From Bacteroidota bacterium (GTDB lineage Bacteria > Bacteroidota > Ignavibacteria > Ignavibacteriales > Ignavibacteriaceae): a stretch of DNA of 5,275 nucleotides. The DNA is taken from the NCBI GenBank assembly GCA_021790055.1, contig JAJYIL010000262.1, forward strand, positions 1-5,275. The letters run 5' to 3'. Below are positions 1 to 5,275 of this stretch, piece by piece. A program made the position numbers and the translations under genes. Below the pieces are notes generated by a model, which was given only the letters and a program-made list of their open reading frames with translations, was not told the origin of the DNA and searched no databases. Numbering within the stretch: the first letter of the stretch is position 1; each line of letters opens with the position of its first letter.

Positions 1-2495
1 TCTTCCTGCATTTTCAAGGCATTATGAAATGCCGATTTAATTTTTCCTTCATCGACAATTCCCATTTGCTTTGCAACTTCGATAAACTTGTTTTCTTCCT
101 TATCGAATCCATTTGCAAAATTGAAATCCGGAGTAATGATCTTTTTACCGGATAACAAATCTTTGAATGTTTGTTTTAAATAAAAAGTTTCTCCGCTGAC
201 AAAGACGCACGTGCTGTTTGTGTCAATTCTATGATGACCATCCTTACCCGGATTCTCAACATACATTTCATATATTTCAGGGACAAAATAATAATCAGGA
301 TTTTTTTGAATTAGATCCGAGAACAATCCCAGCGATAACTGCGCAGGATAACAGAATGAAGTTGTCTCGCGTTCCAAACCGTTTTCATCAACCGCATCCG
401 AAAGAATTACTTTGAAACCAAGACTTGTAAAGAAATTATAATATAATGGGAAAATTGTATGCGTGTGGAAGGACTGATTTATACCGACAGCCTTAGCCTC
501 AACAGGCATCTCAACTTTTGGTGCATACTTCTCAAACATTAGGTTCTGACGTCTTTGAACAAAATCATATTTTTCAGCATCAACTTTAGTTCTATTGATT
601 ACGTTATAATATTTATTGCACGCACCGCCGAAAGGATAGGTCTTCCCTTCAACTTTTATAAGATTTATAGAACACGCCAAATCGCATTTTTCTTTTCCGC
701 CGTAGCAGATGAAAGGATTTCTATAACTTACTTCTCTTTCCGACAACTGCTTCAGAGAATATTCACCGGGCTTCATCAAGCCGAGATCAATTTTCTCTTT
801 TATTTCAAGAGCTACTCCGAAAGCGCCCATTAAACCGGGTTCAGGCGGAACTATAATTTCCTTGCCGGTTAAAGCCGCCATTGCAATAGGTATGGCTTTG
901 TTATAGCAAACTCCGCCTTGCATAAAAATCTTTTTTCCTAACGGTCTATTTCCTTTTACACGGTTTACATAGTTCATACAGATTGAGTAAACGAGACCGG
1001 CAACAATATCATCCTTTGCAATGTTTTCCTGCTGCGCCGTTTTGATGTCGGAGCTTATAAAAGCGGAACACTGATCGCTAAAGTTTGGAGGCATCTCGCC
1101 CGTCATTGCAATCGGTTCAATGTCGGTTACTTTTATACCGAGAGATTCGTATGCAGATTCTTCAATAAACGATCCGGTGCCTGCAGAGCAAGCTTCATTC
1201 ATCGCATAATCCGCAGGAACCTTGTTTACAATGTAAGTGTACTTTGCGTCCTGTCCTCCGATTTCAAAGATTGTATCGACTTCGGTATCAAAATAAACAG
1301 CAGCCGCAGCGTGAGCAACTATTTCATTAATTACGCCTTCGGTTAATGCATGCAGACCTGCAATCTGCCTGCCGGAACCGGTAGTACCAATGCCAATAAT
1401 TTTTATTTTCTCCGGAATTTGCCTCAGTAATTCCGAATAACACTTTTTGGAAGCTTCAACCGGATTGCCGTGAGTATAAAGATAAACCGAACCCAGAATT
1501 TTATTATCAGATTTTCTTAATATTACCGCTTTGGTTGTAGTCGAGCCGACATCGAGTCCGAGAATGCAAACATCGCCGTCTTCGGCTTTGCCTCTTTCCA
1601 TCGACTTGAACTGAACATTACCAGTAAAATTTCTTAACGGCTGATGAAAGACAAACGAGCTGTTTCCCGAATGAAAAATATCTTTATGATTTTCAATTTC
1701 ATTCACTTCTCTTTTAAGCCCGTAAACAGCGGCTCCGAGAGCTTCAAAGTAACCTGCTTCCGGCGGAATGTAAATTTCAGTCCCGTGATTTATGGAATTC
1801 TTTAAGAAACTTATCACCGCCGAATTCTTAGTCACGCCGCCGACAATCATTACTTTGCCGGGCTTAATTTTTTTTAGAAGCTCTTCAACTTTCTCAGCCA
1901 TCATTAAAGATAAACCGGCAGCGACTTCAGCTTTCCTAATTCCCTTATTCAATGCATGGGTGCAATCCGATTTGCAGAACACTGAACATCTGCCCGACAC
2001 TTTGAATGGTTCAGCATCTTTTGTCATTTCTACAACTTCATTAATTCCGAGATCCATTCTCTTTATTTGTTGAAGAAAAAATTCACCGGTTCCGGAGGCA
2101 CACTGGTTTTTGGTAATTACGTTTGAAATCTTTCCTTCATCATCCAAAGTATAAACAATAAAAGTCTCGCCGCCCAAAGAGGCTATCGCCGAATAACCTT
2201 CATGATTTTTATTTAGAAATGTAAACGCATATTCCGTCGCTTCAGGTTCAGAAATGCTGGTAAACTTTACAAGCTTCCTAAACTTTCTACCGGTAACAAC
2301 AACCGGAAACATTTCAGGATTAAACTTGGAAAGATTTTCTTGAAAAGTTTTTCTCGGATCTCCGTTATGTGGAATTGTCAAGACATTTTCTATTCCGATT
2401 TGTCTTTCAGCTTCCTTTATTCTTAAGAATGAAATTGAAGAAGCGCCAAGGCATGCGCCGATGATTTGCTTATTGGAAGGTTTAGTATCCTTCAT
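1..2495 (-). CDS. Acyl-CoA dehydratase activase-related protein: two BadF/BcrA ATPase domains plus start of DUF2229 (partial, 3' end outside window)
   Basis: An uninterrupted frame of 831 codons runs off the window edge. The ATG at 2495 directly follows an in-frame TAA, so it is the first possible ATG. Domain 1 (about residues 10-265) has GACLGAS, GGET (108-111), QCASGTG with Cys132, GRCSVFCKSDC with Cys170, and VGGVTKN (218-224). Domain 2 (about 311-565) has GLDVGSTTTKA (313-322), GGQDAK (413-418), EACSAGTG with Cys436, QCSAFISSD with Cys476, and PPEPGLMGAFG (550-560). Cysteines 597, 604, 608 and 626 follow. A DUF2229-like region starts near Gly671 and includes SFCYP (713-717). In this family each activase domain binds ATP, and its two conserved cysteines hold a [4Fe-4S] cluster shared across a dimer; ATP hydrolysis drives electron transfer to 2-hydroxyacyl-CoA dehydratases. 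The fused long forms are usually around 1,400 residues, so a large C-terminal part is probably missing here. Their exact substrate is not established. Cytoplasmic; no signal peptide or membrane segment is seen. The family call is secure, the physiological role is not. Confidence 0.93.
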   Translation of the reverse strand, partial: MKDTKPSNKQIIGACLGASSISFLRIKEAERQIGIENVLTIPHNGDPRKTFQENLSKFNPEMFPVVVTGRKFRKLVKFTSISEPEATEYAFTFLNKNHEGYSAIASLGGETFIVYTLDDEGKISNVITKNQCASGTGEFFLQQIKRMDLGINEVVEMTKDAEPFKVSGRCSVFCKSDCTHALNKGIRKAEVAAGLSLMMAEKVEELLKKIKPGKVMIVGGVTKNSAVISFLKNSINHGTEIYIPPEAGYFEALGAAVYGLKREVNEIENHKDIFHSGNSSFVFHQPLRNFTGNVQFKSMERGKAEDGDVCILGLDVGSTTTKAVILRKSDNKILGSVYLYTHGNPVEASKKCYSELLRQIPEKIKIIGIGTTGSGRQIAGLHALTEGVINEIVAHAAAAVYFDTEVDTIFEIGGQDAKYTYIVNKVPADYAMNEACSAGTGSFIEESAYESLGIKVTDIEPIAMTGEMPPNFSDQCSAFISSDIKTAQQENIAKDDIVAGLVYSICMNYVNRVKGNRPLGKKIFMQGGVCYNKAIPIAMAALTGKEIIVPPEPGLMGAFGVALEIKEKIDLGLMKPGEYSLKQLSEREVSYRNPFICYGGKEKCDLACSINLIKVEGKTYPFGGACNKYYNVINRTKVDAEKYDFVQRRQNLMFEKYAPKVEMPVEAKAVGINQSFHTHTIFPLYYNFFTSLGFKVILSDAVDENGLERETTSFCYPAQLSLGLFSDLIQKNPDYYFVPEIYEMYVENPGKDGHHRIDTNSTCVFVSGETFYLKQTFKDLLSGKKIITPDFNFANGFDKEENKFIEVAKQMGIVDEGKIKSAFHNALKMQE

Positions 2496-2507
2496 TTAAA
2501 AATTTAG

Positions 2508-2513
2508 TCCCTT
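2508..2513 (-). promoter_or_regulatory. Weak ribosome binding site of the activase gene
   Basis: On the minus strand AAGGGA lies 12 bases before the ATG at 2495. This is a partial Shine-Dalgarno match at a longer than ideal distance. The bases between are almost all A and T, which would leave the start region unstructured. Initiation is probably less efficient than for the amidase, whose site is much better. Confidence 0.4.
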
Positions 2514-2528
2514 AAAAAAATACCTTTG

Positions 2529-2536
2529 CAAATATA
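2529..2536 (-). promoter_or_regulatory. Possible Bacteroidota-type -7 element of the activase gene
   Basis: The minus strand reads TATATTTG, which fits the Bacteroidota -7 consensus TAnnTTTG. Transcription would start about 25-30 bases before the ATG, leaving a short leader that contains the AAGGGA site. No clear TTG (-33) element lies 19-21 bases upstream, so only half of the promoter is supported. Such matches arise by chance in AT-rich DNA. Confidence 0.25.
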
Positions 2537-2546
2537 AACAGAGCAG

Positions 2547-2559
2547 TTTCTAATAGAAA
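2547..2559. repeat. Perfect 13-base palindrome upstream of the activase gene
   Basis: TTTCTA and TAGAAA form 6-base arms around a single central A. The site lies immediately upstream of the possible -7 element at 2529-2536, where a regulator could block or assist RNA polymerase. Its size and symmetry would suit a dimeric repressor operator. It is short and AT-rich, so chance is a real alternative. Confidence 0.3.
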
Positions 2560-2744
2560 TGCTGAAATTATATGAATGGTTGTCAAGGTAGCATTTAATA
2601 CTACTTTCCTTCAGAGATATTATTCTTTCGCTGGCAATATTAAATTCATGGCCTTAGGTGCTTGACATAATAGACTTTTAATTCCTTTTCGTCGATTTTC
2701 TTCAAAAAATTTTTTCTCCGGTATTGAATAATTATGAAAATAGA

Positions 2745-4400
2745 CTATACGGTAAGATCCGCAGTCTGAAGAAATCTAGGCGGCTTGCGAACCTTGGTTG
2801 CCTGTTCAAATCCATAAGCAATTTTTAGAAGAACATTTTCGCTCCATGCTATTCCGTAAAAAGAAATTCCAATCGGTAATCCAAACACAAATCCCGCCGG
2901 AACGGTGATATGCGGGTAACCGGCAACCGCCGCCAACTGGGAGCTTCCTCCAAGGAAATGATCCCCGTCGACAAGATCAGTCATCCATGCCGGACCATCA
3001 GTCGGAGAAACGAGAGCATCCAAATGAAACTTATCCATCACGGCATCAATGCCTTCTTTGCGGGTCAAACGATGATCCTTTGCCAAGGCATCAATATATT
3101 TTTTATCTTTTAATGAACCGGTTTTTTCTGACCGCAAGAATAATTCCTGCCCAAAGTAAGGCATCTCCTCTTTTGCATGTTTATCATCAAACTCGATAAG
3201 GTCTTTAAGGGAATGCATCTTAGTTCCGGGACCGCGGTGTTCGAGATATTTTTTCATACCGGCTTTAAGCTCGTACATCATTACGGTCATCTCCGAATCA
3301 TCAACTTTGCCGATTGCTTCTATCTCGACCGAATCGATAAGAACCGCACCTTTCTTTCTCAAAACGTCAAGCGATTTTTCAATTACATCATCAACTTGAG
3401 GAAGAAATCCAAAATACTTCCTCACCACGCCGATTCTAGCACCTTGCAAACCATCCGCATCAAGAAATTTCGTATAATCTGAAAATGCTTTTCTTTTTTT
3501 ATTCTCAGTAGCGTTATCTTCATGATCAACACCTTGCATAGCACCTAATAAAATTGCTGCATCACGAACTGTTCGTGTCATTGGTCCAGCTGTATCTTGA
3601 GAATGCGATATCGGAATTATTCCTGCTCTGCTTACTAAGCCGACTGTCGGTTTAATTCCAACAAGTCCGTTCAAAGAAGAAGGGCTTACAATTGAGCCGT
3701 CGGTTTCAGTGCCAATAGCTATCGCACAAAGATTTGAAGCTGCAGCGGCACCAGAACCCGAGCTTGAGCCCGAACAATTTCTATCAAGTGCATATGGATT
3801 TTTAGTAAGACCTCCTCGACCGCTCCAGCCGCTGGTGGAATGTGTGGAACGGATATTTGCCCACTCGCTCAAATTTGTTTTGCCAAGAATAAGTACACCC
3901 GCAGCCCGAAGCTGTTTAACAACAAAAGAATCTTTCACCGGTTTTGAACCAAGCAGAGCAAGAGAACCCGCGGTAGTTTCCATATTATCTGCTGTATCAA
4001 TATTATCTTTAATAAGAACTGGAATTCCATGTAAAGGACCACGCGCGCCTTTCTCTTTCAATTCCTTATCCAATGAATCGGCAATTGAAAGTGCATCCGG
4101 ATTTAATTCAATAACGCTATTAATTGCCGGACCGCTTTTATCGATTTCTTTTATGCGCCGGATATAATGCTCTGCTATTGAACGAACAGTATATTTGCCG
4201 GACTTTAATCCTGCAGCTAACTCATCCGCTGTTATTTCATCTAAATCCGAGGTTTTAATTTGCGCTTTACTAAACGTCGCTGCTGCTTTTTCTGCGAATG
4301 ATAACGAAGGTAATGATACTGCGGCAATTCCGCCGAGTAAGCTTGTCTTCAAAAACTGTCTGCGGCTTTTGTTCGTTGTAGGTTTATCAGATTCACGCAT
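2745..4400 (-). CDS. Tat-exported amidase (amidase signature family)
   Basis: A complete 551-residue enzyme of the amidase signature family, which hydrolyses carbon-nitrogen amide bonds with a Ser-cisSer-Lys triad. The predicted triad is Lys131 (in IKDNID), Ser212 (in SGSSSGSG) and Ser236 (in GTETDGSIVSP). The 24-residue distance between the two serines equals that in fatty acid amide hydrolase and peptide amidase. The N-terminus has a twin-arginine motif, SRRQFLK (residues 12-18), then a hydrophobic stretch (about 21-35) and a possible cleavage after SFA (Ala36), so the folded enzyme is probably exported to the periplasm or beyond. A GatA subunit would be cytoplasmic and carry no signal peptide, so a tRNA-amidotransferase role is unlikely. 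The substrate cannot be read from the sequence; scavenging of external amides or peptide amides is a guess. The start is supported by a strong AAGGAG site. It ends in TAG at the natural C-terminus of the fold, with no breaks or missing catalytic residues. The flanking genes give no functional clue. Confidence 0.95.
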   Translation of the reverse strand: MRESDKPTTNKSRRQFLKTSLLGGIAAVSLPSLSFAEKAAATFSKAQIKTSDLDEITADELAAGLKSGKYTVRSIAEHYIRRIKEIDKSGPAINSVIELNPDALSIADSLDKELKEKGARGPLHGIPVLIKDNIDTADNMETTAGSLALLGSKPVKDSFVVKQLRAAGVLILGKTNLSEWANIRSTHSTSGWSGRGGLTKNPYALDRNCSGSSSGSGAAAASNLCAIAIGTETDGSIVSPSSLNGLVGIKPTVGLVSRAGIIPISHSQDTAGPMTRTVRDAAILLGAMQGVDHEDNATENKKRKAFSDYTKFLDADGLQGARIGVVRKYFGFLPQVDDVIEKSLDVLRKKGAVLIDSVEIEAIGKVDDSEMTVMMYELKAGMKKYLEHRGPGTKMHSLKDLIEFDDKHAKEEMPYFGQELFLRSEKTGSLKDKKYIDALAKDHRLTRKEGIDAVMDKFHLDALVSPTDGPAWMTDLVDGDHFLGGSSQLAAVAGYPHITVPAGFVFGLPIGISFYGIAWSENVLLKIAYGFEQATKVRKPPRFLQTADLTV

Positions 4401-4408
4401 AAAGAAAT

Positions 4409-4414
4409 CTCCTT
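4409..4414 (-). promoter_or_regulatory. Strong ribosome binding site of the amidase gene
   Basis: The minus strand has AAGGAG eight bases before the ATG at 4400. It fixes the start so that the protein begins 11 residues before the SRRQFLK twin-arginine motif, a normal N-region length for a Tat signal peptide. Confidence 0.8.
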
Positions 4415-4480
4415 ATTGTTTTAAGTGAATGAGGCAAGAAGAATTAAGACTTGAATACATTTATTTTCTTACGTTTTAGT

Positions 4481-4511
4481 GAAACTTAGAAAATAAAAAA
4501 TATAAACTCAA
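4481..4511 (-). promoter_or_regulatory. Possible Bacteroidota-type promoter of the amidase gene
   Basis: On the minus strand TTG (4511-4509) is followed after 20 bases by TAAGTTTC (4488-4481). This fits the Bacteroidota pattern TTG-N19-21-TAnnTTTG except for the last base. The transcript would begin near 4474 and carry a leader of roughly 75 bases. The region is very AT-rich, so the match is only suggestive. Confidence 0.25.
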
Positions 4512-4535
4512 TAATTTAAAGGATTTGTTGAAGGA

Positions 4536-4600
4536 CTTAATCGTGATCTTTTACCAGATTCTGTATAATCTTCTTTAATCCGGGCAAGATTACGATTAAG
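4536..4600. repeat. 15-bp inverted repeat with 35-base loop
   Basis: The left arm (4536-4550) reads CTTAATCGTGATCTT and the right arm (4586-4600) reads AAGATTACGATTAAG. Fourteen of 15 positions are complementary. The remaining pair (4545 with 4591) is G-T on the plus strand, so a plus-strand RNA could form a continuous 15-pair stem with one wobble; minus-strand RNA would have a C-A mismatch there. The loop contains a 5-bp stem (4556-4560 with 4567-4571). A second segment, TTAATC (4575-4580), could also pair with GATTAA in the right arm (4594-4599), giving an alternative fold. It may be a palindromic repeat element, a structured leader or a small RNA; nothing seen decides between these. Confidence 0.6.
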
Positions 4601-4607
4601 GAAGAGA

Positions 4608-4624
4608 ACTTGCTTAAGGCAAGT
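4608..4624 (-). terminator. Hairpin, possible weak terminator of the methyltransferase gene
   Basis: ACTTGC and GCAAGT form a perfect 6-bp stem around a 5-base loop, about 38 bases after the methyltransferase TAA. On the minus strand it is followed by the pyrimidine-rich TCTCTTCCTT rather than a clean T run, so termination would be weak if it occurs. On the plus strand no T tract follows. Confidence 0.35.
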
Positions 4625-4661
4625 AAATAAGGATCGCCGTCAAAGGAGATTAAAATATTAT

Positions 4662-5204
4662 TTATATGTTTAGTCTATACAGTGCCAATTCCTTCAAATC
4701 ATTTTTATCATAATCGCTAAAGCCGGCATCCTTAAAAAGTTTAGTAATTACTTCAGGCTTAATCCGGTGTTCTAAAGGCGGACCGAATTCACTGGCTTTG
4801 TATTGCCATTCCAGTATTAAAACTCTTTTCGTAGATACGCGGCGGGCTTCTTTCAACGCCTTAAGCATATCGTCGGCTTCATGAAGAACAACTCCGAAGA
4901 ATGAGGCATTAAAAGATTTATCTTGGAATGGCAGTTCTTCGGCAACAGCTTTTTTAAAGTTTCCCGAAGGGACAAATTTCTTAGCAGCTTCAATCATTTC
5001 TTCCGAAACATCTATTCCCGATACGGAAATATTTTGCTTGGCAAAAGCTTCTGCAAATAATCCAGAACCTGTTCCGATATCTAATAAACTTTTTATAGCA
5101 ATTCCATCCAGCGATTGACTTACAACCTTGTCAATCTCCAAATTAGAAATCCTCTCAGGTGAGCGTAATCTTTCTACTCCGCCGGAAAATCTTTTTTCAT
5201 GCAT
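4662..5204 (-). CDS. Class I SAM-dependent methyltransferase, substrate unknown
   Basis: A complete 180-residue protein with the Rossmann-type methyltransferase fold. Motif I, LLDIGTGSG (residues 40-48), forms the SAM-binding glycine loop. Asp65 in GIDVS is the expected acidic residue at the end of strand 2 that binds the SAM ribose. AEELPF (88-93) and VVLHEADD (105-112) match the later motifs. The flanking segments ERLRSPER (11-18) and FGPPLEHRI (140-148) recur, to my knowledge, in a group of small UbiE-like bacterial methyltransferases whose substrates are not established. There is no signal peptide or membrane segment, so it is probably a soluble cytoplasmic enzyme. The ATG at 5204 directly follows an in-frame TAA and sits behind a good ribosome binding site. 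A second ATG four bases downstream is out of frame. It lies 261 bases upstream of the amidase, too far to argue for a shared operon. The fold is secure; methylation of a small molecule is more likely than of RNA, but this is inference. Confidence 0.92.
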   Translation of the reverse strand: MHEKRFSGGVERLRSPERISNLEIDKVVSQSLDGIAIKSLLDIGTGSGLFAEAFAKQNISVSGIDVSEEMIEAAKKFVPSGNFKKAVAEELPFQDKSFNASFFGVVLHEADDMLKALKEARRVSTKRVLILEWQYKASEFGPPLEHRIKPEVITKLFKDAGFSDYDKNDLKELALYRLNI

Positions 5205-5210
5205 TTAAGA

Positions 5211-5214
5211 CTCC
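5211..5214 (-). promoter_or_regulatory. Ribosome binding site of the methyltransferase gene
   Basis: On the minus strand GGAG lies six bases before the ATG at 5204. The spacing favours this ATG over the overlapping out-of-frame ATG at 5200. Confidence 0.65.
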
Positions 5215-5240
5215 ATAATAAAATATAAATTAAAAATAAG

Positions 5241-5261
5241 CGATTTAGATTTTAAAAATCG
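5241..5261. repeat. AT-rich overlapping palindromes upstream of the methyltransferase gene
   Basis: CGATTT (5241-5246) and AAATCG (5256-5261) can form a stem. Overlapping it, GATTTT and AAAATC form a perfect 13-base palindrome (5248-5260) around a single A. Lying about 40-55 bases before the start codon, it could be an operator or the terminator of a gene beyond the window edge. I could not pick out a convincing promoter in these last 70 bases. Confidence 0.25.
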
Positions 5262-5275
5262 AGATCAAATTTTAA

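Larger units (their letters stand above)
2496..2744. other. Intergenic region between amidase and activase genes
   Basis: This 249-base AT-rich gap contains no convincing gene. Reading the minus strand from the amidase stop, it holds a 6A/6T tract (2704-2715), a doubtful 19-codon frame (2705-2646), a weak stem with 6-base arms (2588-2604, one G-T wobble), the 13-base palindrome (2547-2559), a possible -7 element (2529-2536) and a weak ribosome binding site (2508-2513). No strong intrinsic terminator for the amidase is visible, so some read-through into the activase gene cannot be excluded. Confidence 0.6.
4401..4661. other. Intergenic region between methyltransferase and amidase genes
   Basis: This 261-base gap has no convincing gene on either strand. 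From the methyltransferase stop toward the amidase it contains a small hairpin (4624-4608), a 65-base inverted-repeat structure (4600-4536), an AT-rich stretch with a possible promoter (4511-4481) and the amidase ribosome binding site (4414-4409). The two inverted repeats lie within 89 bases, which is dense for such a gap. Confidence 0.6.

Noticed and set aside
218..833. Plus-strand frames of 65 and 92 codons opposite the activase gene
   Set aside because: They overlap a clearly conserved minus-strand protein, lack ribosome binding sites and give low-complexity translations.
1792..2073. A 93-codon plus-strand frame opposite activase domain 1
   Set aside because: It lies antisense to the conserved Cys170 and VGGV region and looks like a by-product of that coding sequence.
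2567..2586. TTGACA followed by TATAAT on the minus strand, resembling a sigma-70 promoter
   Set aside because: The spacing is only 8 bases instead of about 17, so the two boxes cannot act as one promoter.
2910..3482. Three overlapping plus-strand frames of 67-101 codons
   Set aside because: All are antisense to the C-terminal half of the intact amidase and show no motif.
3709..4167. A 152-codon plus-strand frame opposite the amidase
   Set aside because: It is antisense to the most conserved part of the amidase, its translation resembles no family I know, and the amidase frame explains the base pattern.
4195..4428. A 77-codon plus-strand frame over the amidase start
   Set aside because: It is antisense to the signal peptide region and has no recognisable domain.
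4643..4714. AAGGAG followed by a plus-strand ATG at 4666, suggesting a small plus-strand gene
   Set aside because: The site is too far from the ATG, and the frame ends after about 15 codons inside the methyltransferase gene.
1..5275. CRISPR array, insertion sequence, tRNA or rRNA
   Set aside because: I saw no regularly spaced direct repeats, transposase-like frame, cloverleaf or conserved rRNA stretch on either strand.

Overview
The window is AT-rich bacterial DNA carrying three protein genes, all on the minus strand, separated by gaps of about 250-260 bases. Both gaps are AT-rich, and two candidate promoters resemble the Bacteroidota type (TTG ... TAnnTTTG). Together with the protein mix (a fused CoA-dehydratase activase and a Tat-exported amidase), this suggests a member of the Bacteroidota/Ignavibacteriota group, probably with an anaerobic or fermentative lifestyle. 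This placement is an inference with low confidence, because no rRNA or other marker gene is present.

Layout from right to left, in the direction of transcription. A class I SAM-dependent methyltransferase (5204-4662) has a good ribosome binding site. The next gap (4401-4661) holds a small hairpin that could end the methyltransferase transcript, a 15-bp inverted repeat (4536-4600), and a possible promoter and a strong Shine-Dalgarno site for the next gene. Next comes a complete amidase-signature hydrolase with a twin-arginine signal peptide (4400-2745). A second gap (2496-2744) holds a possible promoter, a short perfect palindrome and a doubtful 19-codon reading frame. Finally there is the first 831 codons of a very large protein of the acyl-CoA dehydratase activase family (2495-1), cut by the window edge. 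It has two BadF/BcrA-type ATPase domains in tandem, a four-cysteine cluster and the beginning of a DUF2229-type domain.

The genes do not form an obvious pathway. The spacing, and the separate promoter-like signals before the amidase and the activase, suggest independent transcription units. The activase-family protein is the most interesting gene: it is a predicted ATP-dependent iron-sulfur redox protein, and its usual partner, a 2-hydroxyacyl-CoA dehydratase, is not visible here. I found no mobile element, CRISPR array, tRNA or rRNA, and no convincing new multi-gene system. The least explained non-coding signal is the inverted-repeat cluster at 4536-4624.
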